NCBI GenBank assembly: GCA_026416195.1
Contig: JAOAFQ010000021.1
Location: forward strand, 1 to 43,181
DNA from: Candidatus Aminicenantota bacterium
GTDB taxonomy: Bacteria > Acidobacteriota > Aminicenantia > Aminicenantales > CALLJL01
Direction: 5' to 3'
DNA: 43,181 bases
This document shows positions 24,093 through 32,010 of the stretch, one piece after another (position 1 is the first letter of the stretch; the number at the start of each line of letters is the position of its first letter). The notes beneath the pieces were generated by a model that saw only the letters and a list, made by a program, of their open reading frames with translations, was not told where the DNA came from and made no database searches. Both the position numbers and the translations under genes were made by a program.

Positions 24093-25493
24093 CTAATTCC
24101 TCTTTTTTAATAGATGAAATTCAAGATTCTTTTGACGGAGATAAAGGAAAAGGCTGATAAGGTCATCGCGAGAAAGTTCTTCAGTTTCTAAAGCAAAGGC
24201 GGTAGACCGATATTTATCCCAATCATTCTTAACTTCTTCAGAAATTGTTAGCGTCTGGTCAATTTCGCTTCCTGGAGCTAAATAGAAAATAGACGGGGAA
24301 ACGAGTATTTTTTCCTGCCAGAGGCGGGAGGCTGTTTCTATGATTTCGGCTTTTGTCTGTCCAGGCAAACCTATAATAAGATAAACAGTGATAAAATAAC
24401 CGAGCTTTTTAGCTAACCTAATTATTTCCCAAAAATACTCTCCTCCTTTTCTTTCTGGTCGCTTGAGCTTTCTTCTTAATTCTTCCTGGCCACTAACCAA
24501 CGGCAAATCAAGTTGCCGAAAACCAGCCGTCTTCATTAAACTTAAAAGCTCTTCATCTAGAGTGTCGTAACTTAAACCATTCATGGCTAGAAGTTCAATT
24601 TCTTTTAACTCTGAATCTTTTTTAACTGTTTTTAAAAATTCCTTAAACCACTCTCGGTTGAGGGAAAGATTGTCATCTTCAAAATTAAAAATCCGCACTT
24701 GATGGTGTCGATAAAGATATTTCATTTCTTGGAGAAGAGATTCGATCGGACGACATTCAAACTGACGACCGAAAACGAGATGGACATTGCAGAAAGTGCA
24801 TTGAAAAGGACAACCCCGACTAGCCTGAAGGGAAGCATAATTTCTTTGACCGATCCGATAGAGATGAGGTTTTACCAATTCATGAGCTGGCCAAATCTTT
24901 TTCCAATCTATGCTTTCCGAAGCCTCAAGAAGAATTTCATCAGGCCGATGAGATTGAACTGTCTTCTTCAATCCATCCTGAGGAAAGTTATTTCTTAAAA
25001 ATAAGGGAAGGGAGATCTCGGCTGGCCCAACAATAATGGCATCAATTGTCGGCGTTCTCTTTTTTATCTCTTCAGGCAAGCAAGAAGCTTGATTACCTCC
25101 CACAATGAGGCAAGTCGAAAAATTCTTTTTGATCTCATTAGCTAATTCATCCACCGATTTATAATAGGCGGCGAAAGAACAACTAAGACCAATTAAATCA
25201 GGCGAATACTCTTTAACAATTGAAATTATTTTTTCTTTATTTAAGCCAAAGCGATAATAATTTTTAAAAAAATATGGATGATTGAGGTAAGGTTGTAAAT
25301 AAGCAAATTTTTCCGGTAGCGAAATTCTTTTTTTCCTCAAGGGCGAAAGACTATCAAGAATTTTGACTTCCCAACCATAAATTTGCAAAACCCTGGCCGT
25401 ATAAAGTAAGCCTAAAGGGTAAAGACGAATGGGAGTTGTATAAAAATCTTCAAGAGGAGGCTGAATTAATAAAGCCCTTTTCTGGCCAATCAC
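24093..25493 (-). CDS. B12-binding-domain radical SAM protein
   Basis: A 466-residue radical SAM enzyme with an N-terminal cobalamin-binding-like Rossmann domain (about 6-165: RALLIQPPLEDFYTTPIRLYPLGLL, DLIGLSCSF, CLIVGGNQASCLPEEI). The catalytic domain carries Cys228-x3-Cys232-x2-Cys235 in ASRGCPFQCTFCNVH. GLPGQTKAEIIETA is a later SAM-pocket element of this class. Related enzymes perform methylations and ring rearrangements; a B12 ligand His motif is not obvious here, so cobalamin binding is uncertain. The start is GTG, 27 bp after the MFS stop, with no clear ribosome site. That suggests it is the last gene of the hyuA-hyuB-MFS unit. The substrate is unknown. Confidence 0.88.
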   Translation of the reverse strand: MIGQKRALLIQPPLEDFYTTPIRLYPLGLLYTARVLQIYGWEVKILDSLSPLRKKRISLPEKFAYLQPYLNHPYFFKNYYRFGLNKEKIISIVKEYSPDLIGLSCSFAAYYKSVDELANEIKKNFSTCLIVGGNQASCLPEEIKKRTPTIDAIIVGPAEISLPLFLRNNFPQDGLKKTVQSHRPDEILLEASESIDWKKIWPAHELVKPHLYRIGQRNYASLQASRGCPFQCTFCNVHLVFGRQFECRPIESLLQEMKYLYRHHQVRIFNFEDDNLSLNREWFKEFLKTVKKDSELKEIELLAMNGLSYDTLDEELLSLMKTAGFRQLDLPLVSGQEELRRKLKRPERKGGEYFWEIIRLAKKLGYFITVYLIIGLPGQTKAEIIETASRLWQEKILVSPSIFYLAPGSEIDQTLTISEEVKNDWDKYRSTAFALETEELSRDDLISLFLYLRQKNLEFHLLKKRN

Positions 25494-25520
25494 TTTTATT
25501 AGAAATAGCTCGTTTAGAGT

Positions 25521-26894
25521 CTATTCTAATTTTTTCCCTTTGGTTTCAGGTAAAGCTAAGGCCAAGACAAAGGCGAGAAGAAAGAAAGCTGCAGTCAGAT
25601 AAAAAGCGAAAGAAAGCCCATAGACCTTGGCCAAAGCGCCAATCGTGAAGGGAGCCAAGGCACTTAAACCTCGGCCAATATTATAAGTAAACCCTTGAGC
25701 TGAAGCTCTGATTCTAGTGGGAAATATTTCGGCCGTAATCGCCCCAAAACCTGAAAAATAACCTGTTCCAAAAAAAGCCACAAAGGGCCCAAGGAGCAGT
25801 AAAGATATATTACTCCTAACACTGCTATAAGCCACGACAAAGGCGGCTGCGGCCAACAAGAAAAGAAGATAGGTTTTTTTTCGACCTAATCGATCACAAA
25901 TAAAGCCAAAGCTAATATAGCCAAACCACATCCCTATTTGCATAACGACAATCCAAGTTGAAGTTTGAACTACCGTCAACCCCATGCCTCCTTCTGATCG
26001 CGGCAAGCCTAAATAAGCTGGAATCCAGGTAAAAAGACCCCACCAAGCAAACATGGTACTAGCATTCATTAGACTAGTTATCAAAGTAAAACGTAGAAAA
26101 GGCGCCCGAAATATCTCGGTTAAATTGCCAAATTTATCTTGAGGCCCAGAGGGAATCATTTGTCCAGACTTTTTTAACTTTAAATCAATTTTTTCAATCT
26201 TAGGCTCAATTTGAGCTTCAAGCACCCCCTTTTTATTTATTGGCCAATCATTTTCATTATCCTGGTCTTTCTTCTGAGCTTTGATTTTTAAACTTTGCCA
26301 AATTTCAGGCTCTTCCACGTTTTTTCTTATCCACAAAGTCACAAGAGCCGGCAAAAGACCAAAGAAAAAGACAGCTCGCCAACCCCAACGAGGTAAAATC
26401 AGAGCCGTAAGGCCAGCGGCTAAGGCATAACCAACGGCCCAAGAACTTTGCATTATTCCAAGGGCCTTCCCACGATGTTGATCAGGCCAAGTTTCAGCCA
26501 CGAGAGCTGCTCCGGTCGCCCATTCACCACCCATGCCTAATCCAAGAAGAACTCGAAAAATAGCTAACTGATAAACATTCTGGGCCAGACCGCAGGCTGC
26601 CGTAAAAAAGGAATAGACGAGAATCGTCATCATCAAGGCTTTGACTCGACCAATTTTATCTGCAACTAAACCAAAAATTATTCCCCCTGCGGCTGAAGCT
26701 AAAAGGGTCAAGGAACCCAAGAAACCGCCAGTCGCCTTATCCATTCCCAAGTCTTTCATCAAATGAGCTAACACCATGGCATAAAGCATAACATCACAAC
26801 TATCGAGCATCCAACCTAAAGAGGCTGAGAGAAGGGCTCTCTTTTGGATAGGGGTAATCTCTTTATACCAAGGAGCAACTGGGGATGAAGTCAA
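25521..26894 (-). CDS. MFS transporter, metabolite:proton symporter type
   Basis: A 457-residue, twelve-helix inner-membrane transporter. TM1 carries the acidic signature GWMLDSCDVMLYAMVL seen in aromatic-acid, sialate and lactate symporters. The loop 2-3 motif is FGLVADKIGRVKAL at about 74-87 and its repeat is FGFICDRLGRKKT in the second half. A long charged central loop (about 203-258) separates the halves. The start is TTG with GGGAGG six bases upstream; I prefer it because the N-terminus then leads straight into the usual pre-TM1 segment. It lies 31 bp after hyuB and 27 bp before the radical SAM gene, so it probably imports the substrate of the HyuA/HyuB enzyme (inference). A carboxylate or cyclic amide substrate is plausible. 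Confidence 0.92.
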   Translation of the reverse strand: MTSSPVAPWYKEITPIQKRALLSASLGWMLDSCDVMLYAMVLAHLMKDLGMDKATGGFLGSLTLLASAAGGIIFGLVADKIGRVKALMMTILVYSFFTAACGLAQNVYQLAIFRVLLGLGMGGEWATGAALVAETWPDQHRGKALGIMQSSWAVGYALAAGLTALILPRWGWRAVFFFGLLPALVTLWIRKNVEEPEIWQSLKIKAQKKDQDNENDWPINKKGVLEAQIEPKIEKIDLKLKKSGQMIPSGPQDKFGNLTEIFRAPFLRFTLITSLMNASTMFAWWGLFTWIPAYLGLPRSEGGMGLTVVQTSTWIVVMQIGMWFGYISFGFICDRLGRKKTYLLFLLAAAAFVVAYSSVRSNISLLLLGPFVAFFGTGYFSGFGAITAEIFPTRIRASAQGFTYNIGRGLSALAPFTIGALAKVYGLSFAFYLTAAFFLLAFVLALALPETKGKKLE

Positions 26895-26925
26895 TTAAAC
26901 CTCCCAAAAATTACCGTCATTTTTT

Positions 26926-28515
26926 TTAAGGCCGGCCAAAACCGCCACCCCCAGGGGTAGCAATAATTAAAATATCGCCTGATTTAACTTCAATCGAAAC
27001 TTTGCCTCCAAGACGCCTTTTTTGGCCGCGGGAAATAAGAATATTTTCTCCTTTCTTTCCAGGTTGGCCTCCTTGAAGTCCATAAGGTGAGAACCGTCTT
27101 CTCTCGGAAAGAATATTAATTCGGGCTGGAGCTAAAAATTCGTATTCTCGGATAATCCCATCTCCCCCTTTAAACCGGCCTTGGCCTCCTGAATCTGGCC
27201 TAAGGCGATATCGCCTGATTCTAATCGGCAAATAATGTTCTAGGGCTTCAATTGGCGTATTACGCGTATTCGTCATATGAGTATGAACCCCACTCAAGCC
27301 GTCTCTTTCAGGGCTAGCGCCCATACCACCGCCAATAGTTTCATAATAAGCAAAGGGCTGGCCATTTCTAGGATCAATACCCCCAAAGGTAACATTATTC
27401 ATGGTCCCGCTAGAAGCGGCTGGGATCCTTTCTGGAATAGCTTTGGCTAAAGCCCCAAGAAGGACATCGGTTATTCGCTGAGAGGTTTCAACATTGCCAC
27501 CGGCGACTGCGGCTGGTGGCCGAGCATTTACGACTGTACCTAAAGGGACAATCAATTTAATCGGCCTCATCAGTCCAGCATTATAGGGGACATCTCCCCG
27601 GATCAGACACCGAAAAACGTAAAGAGTAGCCGAAAGAGTAATGGCGTAATTGGCATTGACACTTCCTTCAACTTGAGGATCAGAAGAAGAAAAATCAACC
27701 TCAGCTTCATCACCTTTAATCCTTATTTCGACGCCAAGGCGAACTGGGCGGCCGCTAAGACCATCATCATCGAGATAATCTTCAAAATCATAGTTACCAT
27801 CTGGAATGGACTGTAAAGTCAGTCGAATAATTCTTTCAGTGTAATTTTGAAGATGTTTCATATATTCTAAAACACGTTTGGCGCCGTATTTGCCTACAAT
27901 TTCAATTAATCTTCTTTCGCCAATTCGATTGGCGGCTATTTGGGCCGTCAAATCGCCTTCTCTTTCGACTGGTGTACGAACATTAGCTAAAATAAAGTTC
28001 AATAAATCGCGGTCAATTTGACCGCGCCGCACCAATTTAACAGGTGGAATAATTACCCCCTCTTGATATATTTCTCGGGCTAAAGGCATCGACCCAGGAG
28101 AAATTCCCCCCACATCTGAGTGATGAGCTCGATTAGCCACATAAAACAAGGGGCGATCAAAACCTTTAATAAAAACTGGGGAAACCAAGGTAATATCGGG
28201 TAAATGAGTCCCACCTCGATAAGGATCATTAAGGACAGCTACGTCTCCTGGCTCAAAGTCCATCGATTCGATGGCGCTTTTAACCGAAAGCGGCATGGCT
28301 CCAAGATGAACTGGTAAATGGTCCCCTTGAGCTACAGTCTCACCATCAGCATCAAAGAGAGCGCAGGAAAAATCTCTTCTTTCTTTGATATTGGGCGAAA
28401 AAGAAGATCGACAGAGAGCCACGCCCATTTCTTCAGCAATGGAAACGAAAAGACTCTTAAAAATTTCCAGCTCAATCGGGTCAAACGAGCGTTCTTTTTT
28501 AGCCATCTTAACCAT
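26926..28515 (-). CDS. hyuB: Hydantoinase B/oxoprolinase family protein
   Basis: The beta subunit of an ATP-dependent cyclic-amide hydrolase (5-oxoprolinase, N-methylhydantoinase, or the related acetone/acetophenone carboxylases). The 529-residue protein has the family start DPIELEIFKSLFVSIAEEMG, SPNIKERRDFSCALFD, QGDHLPVHLGAMP, the conserved NDPYRGGTHLPDITLVSPVF at 96-115, GSVNANYAIT and the C-terminal ATPGGGGFG. Length and motifs are complete. It follows hyuA by 59 bp on the same strand. The MFS gene follows closely. Which ring is opened cannot be told from sequence; the separate A and B subunits follow the prokaryotic pattern. Confidence 0.93.
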   Translation of the reverse strand: MVKMAKKERSFDPIELEIFKSLFVSIAEEMGVALCRSSFSPNIKERRDFSCALFDADGETVAQGDHLPVHLGAMPLSVKSAIESMDFEPGDVAVLNDPYRGGTHLPDITLVSPVFIKGFDRPLFYVANRAHHSDVGGISPGSMPLAREIYQEGVIIPPVKLVRRGQIDRDLLNFILANVRTPVEREGDLTAQIAANRIGERRLIEIVGKYGAKRVLEYMKHLQNYTERIIRLTLQSIPDGNYDFEDYLDDDGLSGRPVRLGVEIRIKGDEAEVDFSSSDPQVEGSVNANYAITLSATLYVFRCLIRGDVPYNAGLMRPIKLIVPLGTVVNARPPAAVAGGNVETSQRITDVLLGALAKAIPERIPAASSGTMNNVTFGGIDPRNGQPFAYYETIGGGMGASPERDGLSGVHTHMTNTRNTPIEALEHYLPIRIRRYRLRPDSGGQGRFKGGDGIIREYEFLAPARINILSERRRFSPYGLQGGQPGKKGENILISRGQKRRLGGKVSIEVKSGDILIIATPGGGGFGRP

Positions 28516-28574
28516 CTTAAAAGGATTTATTCATGCGATTATTTTTTTATCTCATCAATTTAGCCCAATTTTAT

Positions 28575-30551
28575 TCATTTCCTTTTCATCCTCATAATCA
28601 AATGGCCATAGGCATCAACCTGAGCCTGCCAATTAGGCGGTAAAACCGCGGTTGATTCATAATCCATAATCACTGCTGGTCCAGCCAAAAAATGGCCGGG
28701 TTCAAGTAACTGACGATTGTAAATTTTGGCTTTGTATTTTTGCCCGTCAAAAATCATTACCCGCTCATCAAGCATGGCTGAAGAAAGAGATTTTCCTTTT
28801 TTCTCTAATTTAGGCAAAGGCGGTTTATCGGTCAGGCCAATGGCTTTAACTCTTAAATTAACAATTTCCACTGGACGACTCTCATCGGCATAGTTATAAC
28901 GCCGAAGATGAAGGCGATCAAAATCACGACGAAACTTAGATGAAGCCGGCACAGTTAATTCATAACTCTGACCAACATAGCGAGTATCAAGATAACGAAG
29001 TAATCTAATTTTCTGACGGCTAAAACCTTCTTTGGTCAAATCCTTTATGGCTTGGTCAAGCAATGGCTTAAAAAGTTCATTAATTTCGTTGAACGAGATG
29101 GCCTCTGCTTTAAGGAGAACAGAGCGAGAGTAATCTTTAACCACGTCGGAAAGAAGCATCCCTAAAGCTGACAACACGCCCGCATTTTTGGGAACAAGAA
29201 CCAATGGGATGCGAAGTCGTTCAGCTAAATTGCAGGCGTGCATTCCCCCAGCTCCGCCGAAAGATACCAAAGCGAAATCACGAGGATCATAACCTCTTTC
29301 GACCGAAATAACTCTGATGGCCCTCTCCATAGTGGCATCAGCTACGCGAACAATCCCCTCCGCCAATTCCTCAGCTTTTAATTTTAATTGGTCAGCCAAT
29401 TTTTCGATAGCGTCAAAGGACCTTTCTGGAAAAAGTTTCATTTGTCCGCCGAGAAAATGCTTAGGCTCGAGTCGGCCTAAAACGAGATTGGCATCAGTTA
29501 CAGTTATTTCTTGGCCCTTGCCGTAACAAATAGGCCCAGGCTCAGCTCCTGCACTTCTCGGGCCAACCCTTAGAGCACCGCCTTCATCTAGATAAGCAAT
29601 GGAACCGCCTCCTGAACCCACTGAATGAATGTCGATTACAGGAATTTTTAAAGGTAAATGGCTTATTTCAGTCTCGGTGGTGGTCATAATAGCTCCATCA
29701 CAAAGAGAAACATCCGTCGAGGTTCCACCCATATCAAAGGAAATAAGACGTCGGAAACCGGCTTGAAAGGCAATTGCACTTGCTCCAACTACCCCACCAG
29801 CTGGCCCAGAAAGAATGGTGGTCACTGGTTTTTCTCGAGCCGCTTTAGCGGAAAGGCAACCGCCATTGGATTGCATTATTTTTAATTTAGCCTCACCAAG
29901 TTCTTGTTCAAGATGACGAAGATATCTCTCCATTAAAGGTGCTACATAGGCATTGATGGCCGTTGTACTAGCCCGCTCAAATTCCCGATATTCAGGCAGT
30001 ATGTCGGAAGAAAGGGAAACATGAATGTTTTCTTGGGCTAACCTCTGCCCTACTTTCCTCTCATGATCAGCTCTAACATAAGAATGAAGAAAACAGACCG
30101 CAACCGATTCAATTCGATGCTGTTTTAATTGCTTGACCAATTGCTCTAACGCCGAGGCGTCGAGGGGCCTAATAATTTTCCCATCATAACCAATTCTCTC
30201 AGGCAAACCAAAAGAAAACTCCCGGTCCACAAGAGGTCGCCTTTCTTCGACCATGAGGTTATAAAGCTCGCGTCGAGTCTGACGGCCGATAGTAAGCAGA
30301 TCTTCAAAGCCTGAAGTAGTAATAAAGGCCAGACGAGCTCCCCGTCTCTCAAGCAAAGCATTCGTAGCCACTGTACTTCCATGAATTAGATCTATTTCTT
30401 GGCCGAAAACCCCAAGCTCTTTTAAACCTTGGATAATAGCCAAAGCTGGATTAGCTGGAGTAGAAAGAACTTTGTGAACTCTTAATTGACCAGGTTCCAT
30501 TAAAACAAAATCAGTAAAAGTTCCTCCCGTATCAATACCCAGGCGAATCAT
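28575..30551 (-). CDS. hyuA: Hydantoinase A/oxoprolinase family protein
   Basis: The ATP-binding alpha subunit that pairs with HyuB. The 658-residue protein has the N-terminal ASKHA-type phosphate loop RLGIDTGGTFTDF (residues 3-15), the interdomain LSGPAGGVVGA (247-257), a second phosphate loop SFDMGGTSTDVSL (271-283) and the C-terminal signatures VSFGGAGGMHAC and RYVGQSYELTV. The family couples ATP hydrolysis to opening of 5-oxoproline or hydantoin rings, or to ketone carboxylation. It is the first gene of the minus-strand unit hyuA-hyuB-MFS-radical SAM and is divergent from the racemase-like gene across 199 bp. No strong ribosome site precedes the ATG. 5-Oxoprolinase is the simplest reading because a glutamate-racemase homologue is adjacent (inference). 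Confidence 0.94.
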   Translation of the reverse strand: MIRLGIDTGGTFTDFVLMEPGQLRVHKVLSTPANPALAIIQGLKELGVFGQEIDLIHGSTVATNALLERRGARLAFITTSGFEDLLTIGRQTRRELYNLMVEERRPLVDREFSFGLPERIGYDGKIIRPLDASALEQLVKQLKQHRIESVAVCFLHSYVRADHERKVGQRLAQENIHVSLSSDILPEYREFERASTTAINAYVAPLMERYLRHLEQELGEAKLKIMQSNGGCLSAKAAREKPVTTILSGPAGGVVGASAIAFQAGFRRLISFDMGGTSTDVSLCDGAIMTTTETEISHLPLKIPVIDIHSVGSGGGSIAYLDEGGALRVGPRSAGAEPGPICYGKGQEITVTDANLVLGRLEPKHFLGGQMKLFPERSFDAIEKLADQLKLKAEELAEGIVRVADATMERAIRVISVERGYDPRDFALVSFGGAGGMHACNLAERLRIPLVLVPKNAGVLSALGMLLSDVVKDYSRSVLLKAEAISFNEINELFKPLLDQAIKDLTKEGFSRQKIRLLRYLDTRYVGQSYELTVPASSKFRRDFDRLHLRRYNYADESRPVEIVNLRVKAIGLTDKPPLPKLEKKGKSLSSAMLDERVMIFDGQKYKAKIYNRQLLEPGHFLAGPAVIMDYESTAVLPPNWQAQVDAYGHLIMRMKRK

Positions 30552-30750
30552 GGTAAATAAAATTTTTTTTTATTTAGAGGGCTATTTTGGCACGCTTTAA
30601 CAAAGATTTCAACCAGCGAAAATAAGATAAATTTTCCACCTAATTTAATAACAAGGTTTTCTAAAAATGTTATAATTATAGCCAAGAAAAAGAAATTAAC
30701 TAACCAAGAATCAATAAAATATCTTGATTTTAAGAAGTTAAAAAAGAGCG

Positions 30751-31860
30751 ATGATGTCTTTAATTAAAAAAAAGAAAAAGTGGTTCGGCCTAATTGCGAA
30801 TTTCTTATTTTTCTCTTGGTTAACGACTGCCATCGCTTTAGGTCCTTGGAGATGGGAAAAAACTAATCCTTTCTTTCTAAAATATTTTGGGTTCAATTTT
30901 GGTTTTAAAAATATCTTAGAAAAAGGGCAACCAGTTACCCCTAGCCTCTTTTCGGAAGATCAGAAAATTTATCAGCTTAATAAAATAACCGTAGCCGTTA
31001 TTGATTCTGGCCTAGGGGGTCTGGCCATTATGGCAGAAGCAGCTGAACGATTGGCCAAAGCGAAGATATATCGCCAAGTGAATCTAATTTTTTTTAACGC
31101 CCTTTTTTCAACGCAAGGTGGCTACAATGCTCTCCCGACCAGAGAAGCTCGCCTCGAGATGTTCGATCGGGTTTTAAATTCCTTGGAGAAAAAAATTCAG
31201 CCAGATTTAATTCTAATCGCTTGCAATACTCTATCAGCCCTTTATCCTTCAACTCACTTCGCCCATAAAACCAAAAAACCGGTTTTGGACATAATTCAAC
31301 CTGGCATCAATCTCATTAGCCAACAGTTAAAAAAGGAACCTCAAGCTGTGGTTATTATTCTGGGAACACCCATAACTATTAGCGAAGATATCCATCGGCA
31401 GATTCTTTTAAATCAAGGTTTTGCCCGTCACCGTCTTTTTACCCAAGCCTGCCCAGAGTTAGAGCTTTTTATTGAAAGAAATCCAGAGGGAGAAGAAACA
31501 GCTTGGCTAATTTCAGCTTATTTAAATGAGGCTTTAGAGAAAATTTCTAAACCTTGGCCACCAATTATTCTTAGTCTCAATTGCACCCATTATGGCTACT
31601 CTTTAAGGCTTTGGGCCAACGCGGCTCGCGAAAATAATCTTAATTATACAATTGTCAATCCCAACTCAGGCTTGGTTGATCTCTGGCTTAAACCTGGGCT
31701 AAAAGCTCGCTTTCCAGAAACCCAGATAAAGGCAAGCTGTCTCTCCAAGGTACCAATAAACAACAGCCAAAAATTGACTATAGCCACCTTCTTAAAAAAG
31801 ATCTCGCCGATAATCGCTGAGGCCTTAATCAATTATCAACTTGAGCCACGACTTTTTTAA
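30751..31860 (+). CDS. Membrane-anchored glutamate/aspartate racemase-like protein (MurI family)
   Basis: A 369-residue relative of glutamate racemase with about 75 extra N-terminal residues that include a basic start (KKKKK) and one hydrophobic helix at about 12-30. The catalytic part would therefore be outside the cytosol or tethered to the membrane. The racemase core is intact: VAVIDSGLGGLAIM (Asp85, Ser86), ACNTLSAL with Cys158, and SLNCTHYGY with Cys278 and His280. These are the two catalytic cysteines and substrate-binding residues of MurI. Normal MurI is cytosolic, about 260-270 residues long and supplies D-glutamate for peptidoglycan. Neighbours are the divergent hyuA and, 150 bp downstream, an exported acylase. 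A different amino-acid, hydantoin or cyclic substrate is possible. Confidence 0.85.
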   Translation: MMSLIKKKKKWFGLIANFLFFSWLTTAIALGPWRWEKTNPFFLKYFGFNFGFKNILEKGQPVTPSLFSEDQKIYQLNKITVAVIDSGLGGLAIMAEAAERLAKAKIYRQVNLIFFNALFSTQGGYNALPTREARLEMFDRVLNSLEKKIQPDLILIACNTLSALYPSTHFAHKTKKPVLDIIQPGINLISQQLKKEPQAVVIILGTPITISEDIHRQILLNQGFARHRLFTQACPELELFIERNPEGEETAWLISAYLNEALEKISKPWPPIILSLNCTHYGYSLRLWANAARENNLNYTIVNPNSGLVDLWLKPGLKARFPETQIKASCLSKVPINNSQKLTIATFLKKISPIIAEALINYQLEPRLF

Positions 31861-32010
31861 ATATCATCTAATTTTCTTCTCATTTTTTTCGCGACCTAAA
31901 TTCAGTTAATTTCAAATTTGCTTTTATGACCAATTCGGTTTAATAATTTTGAAGTATGAAAATAATATTTTTCTCATATTTCTCAGTTAAAAATTAAACT
32001 GGAGATAAAA

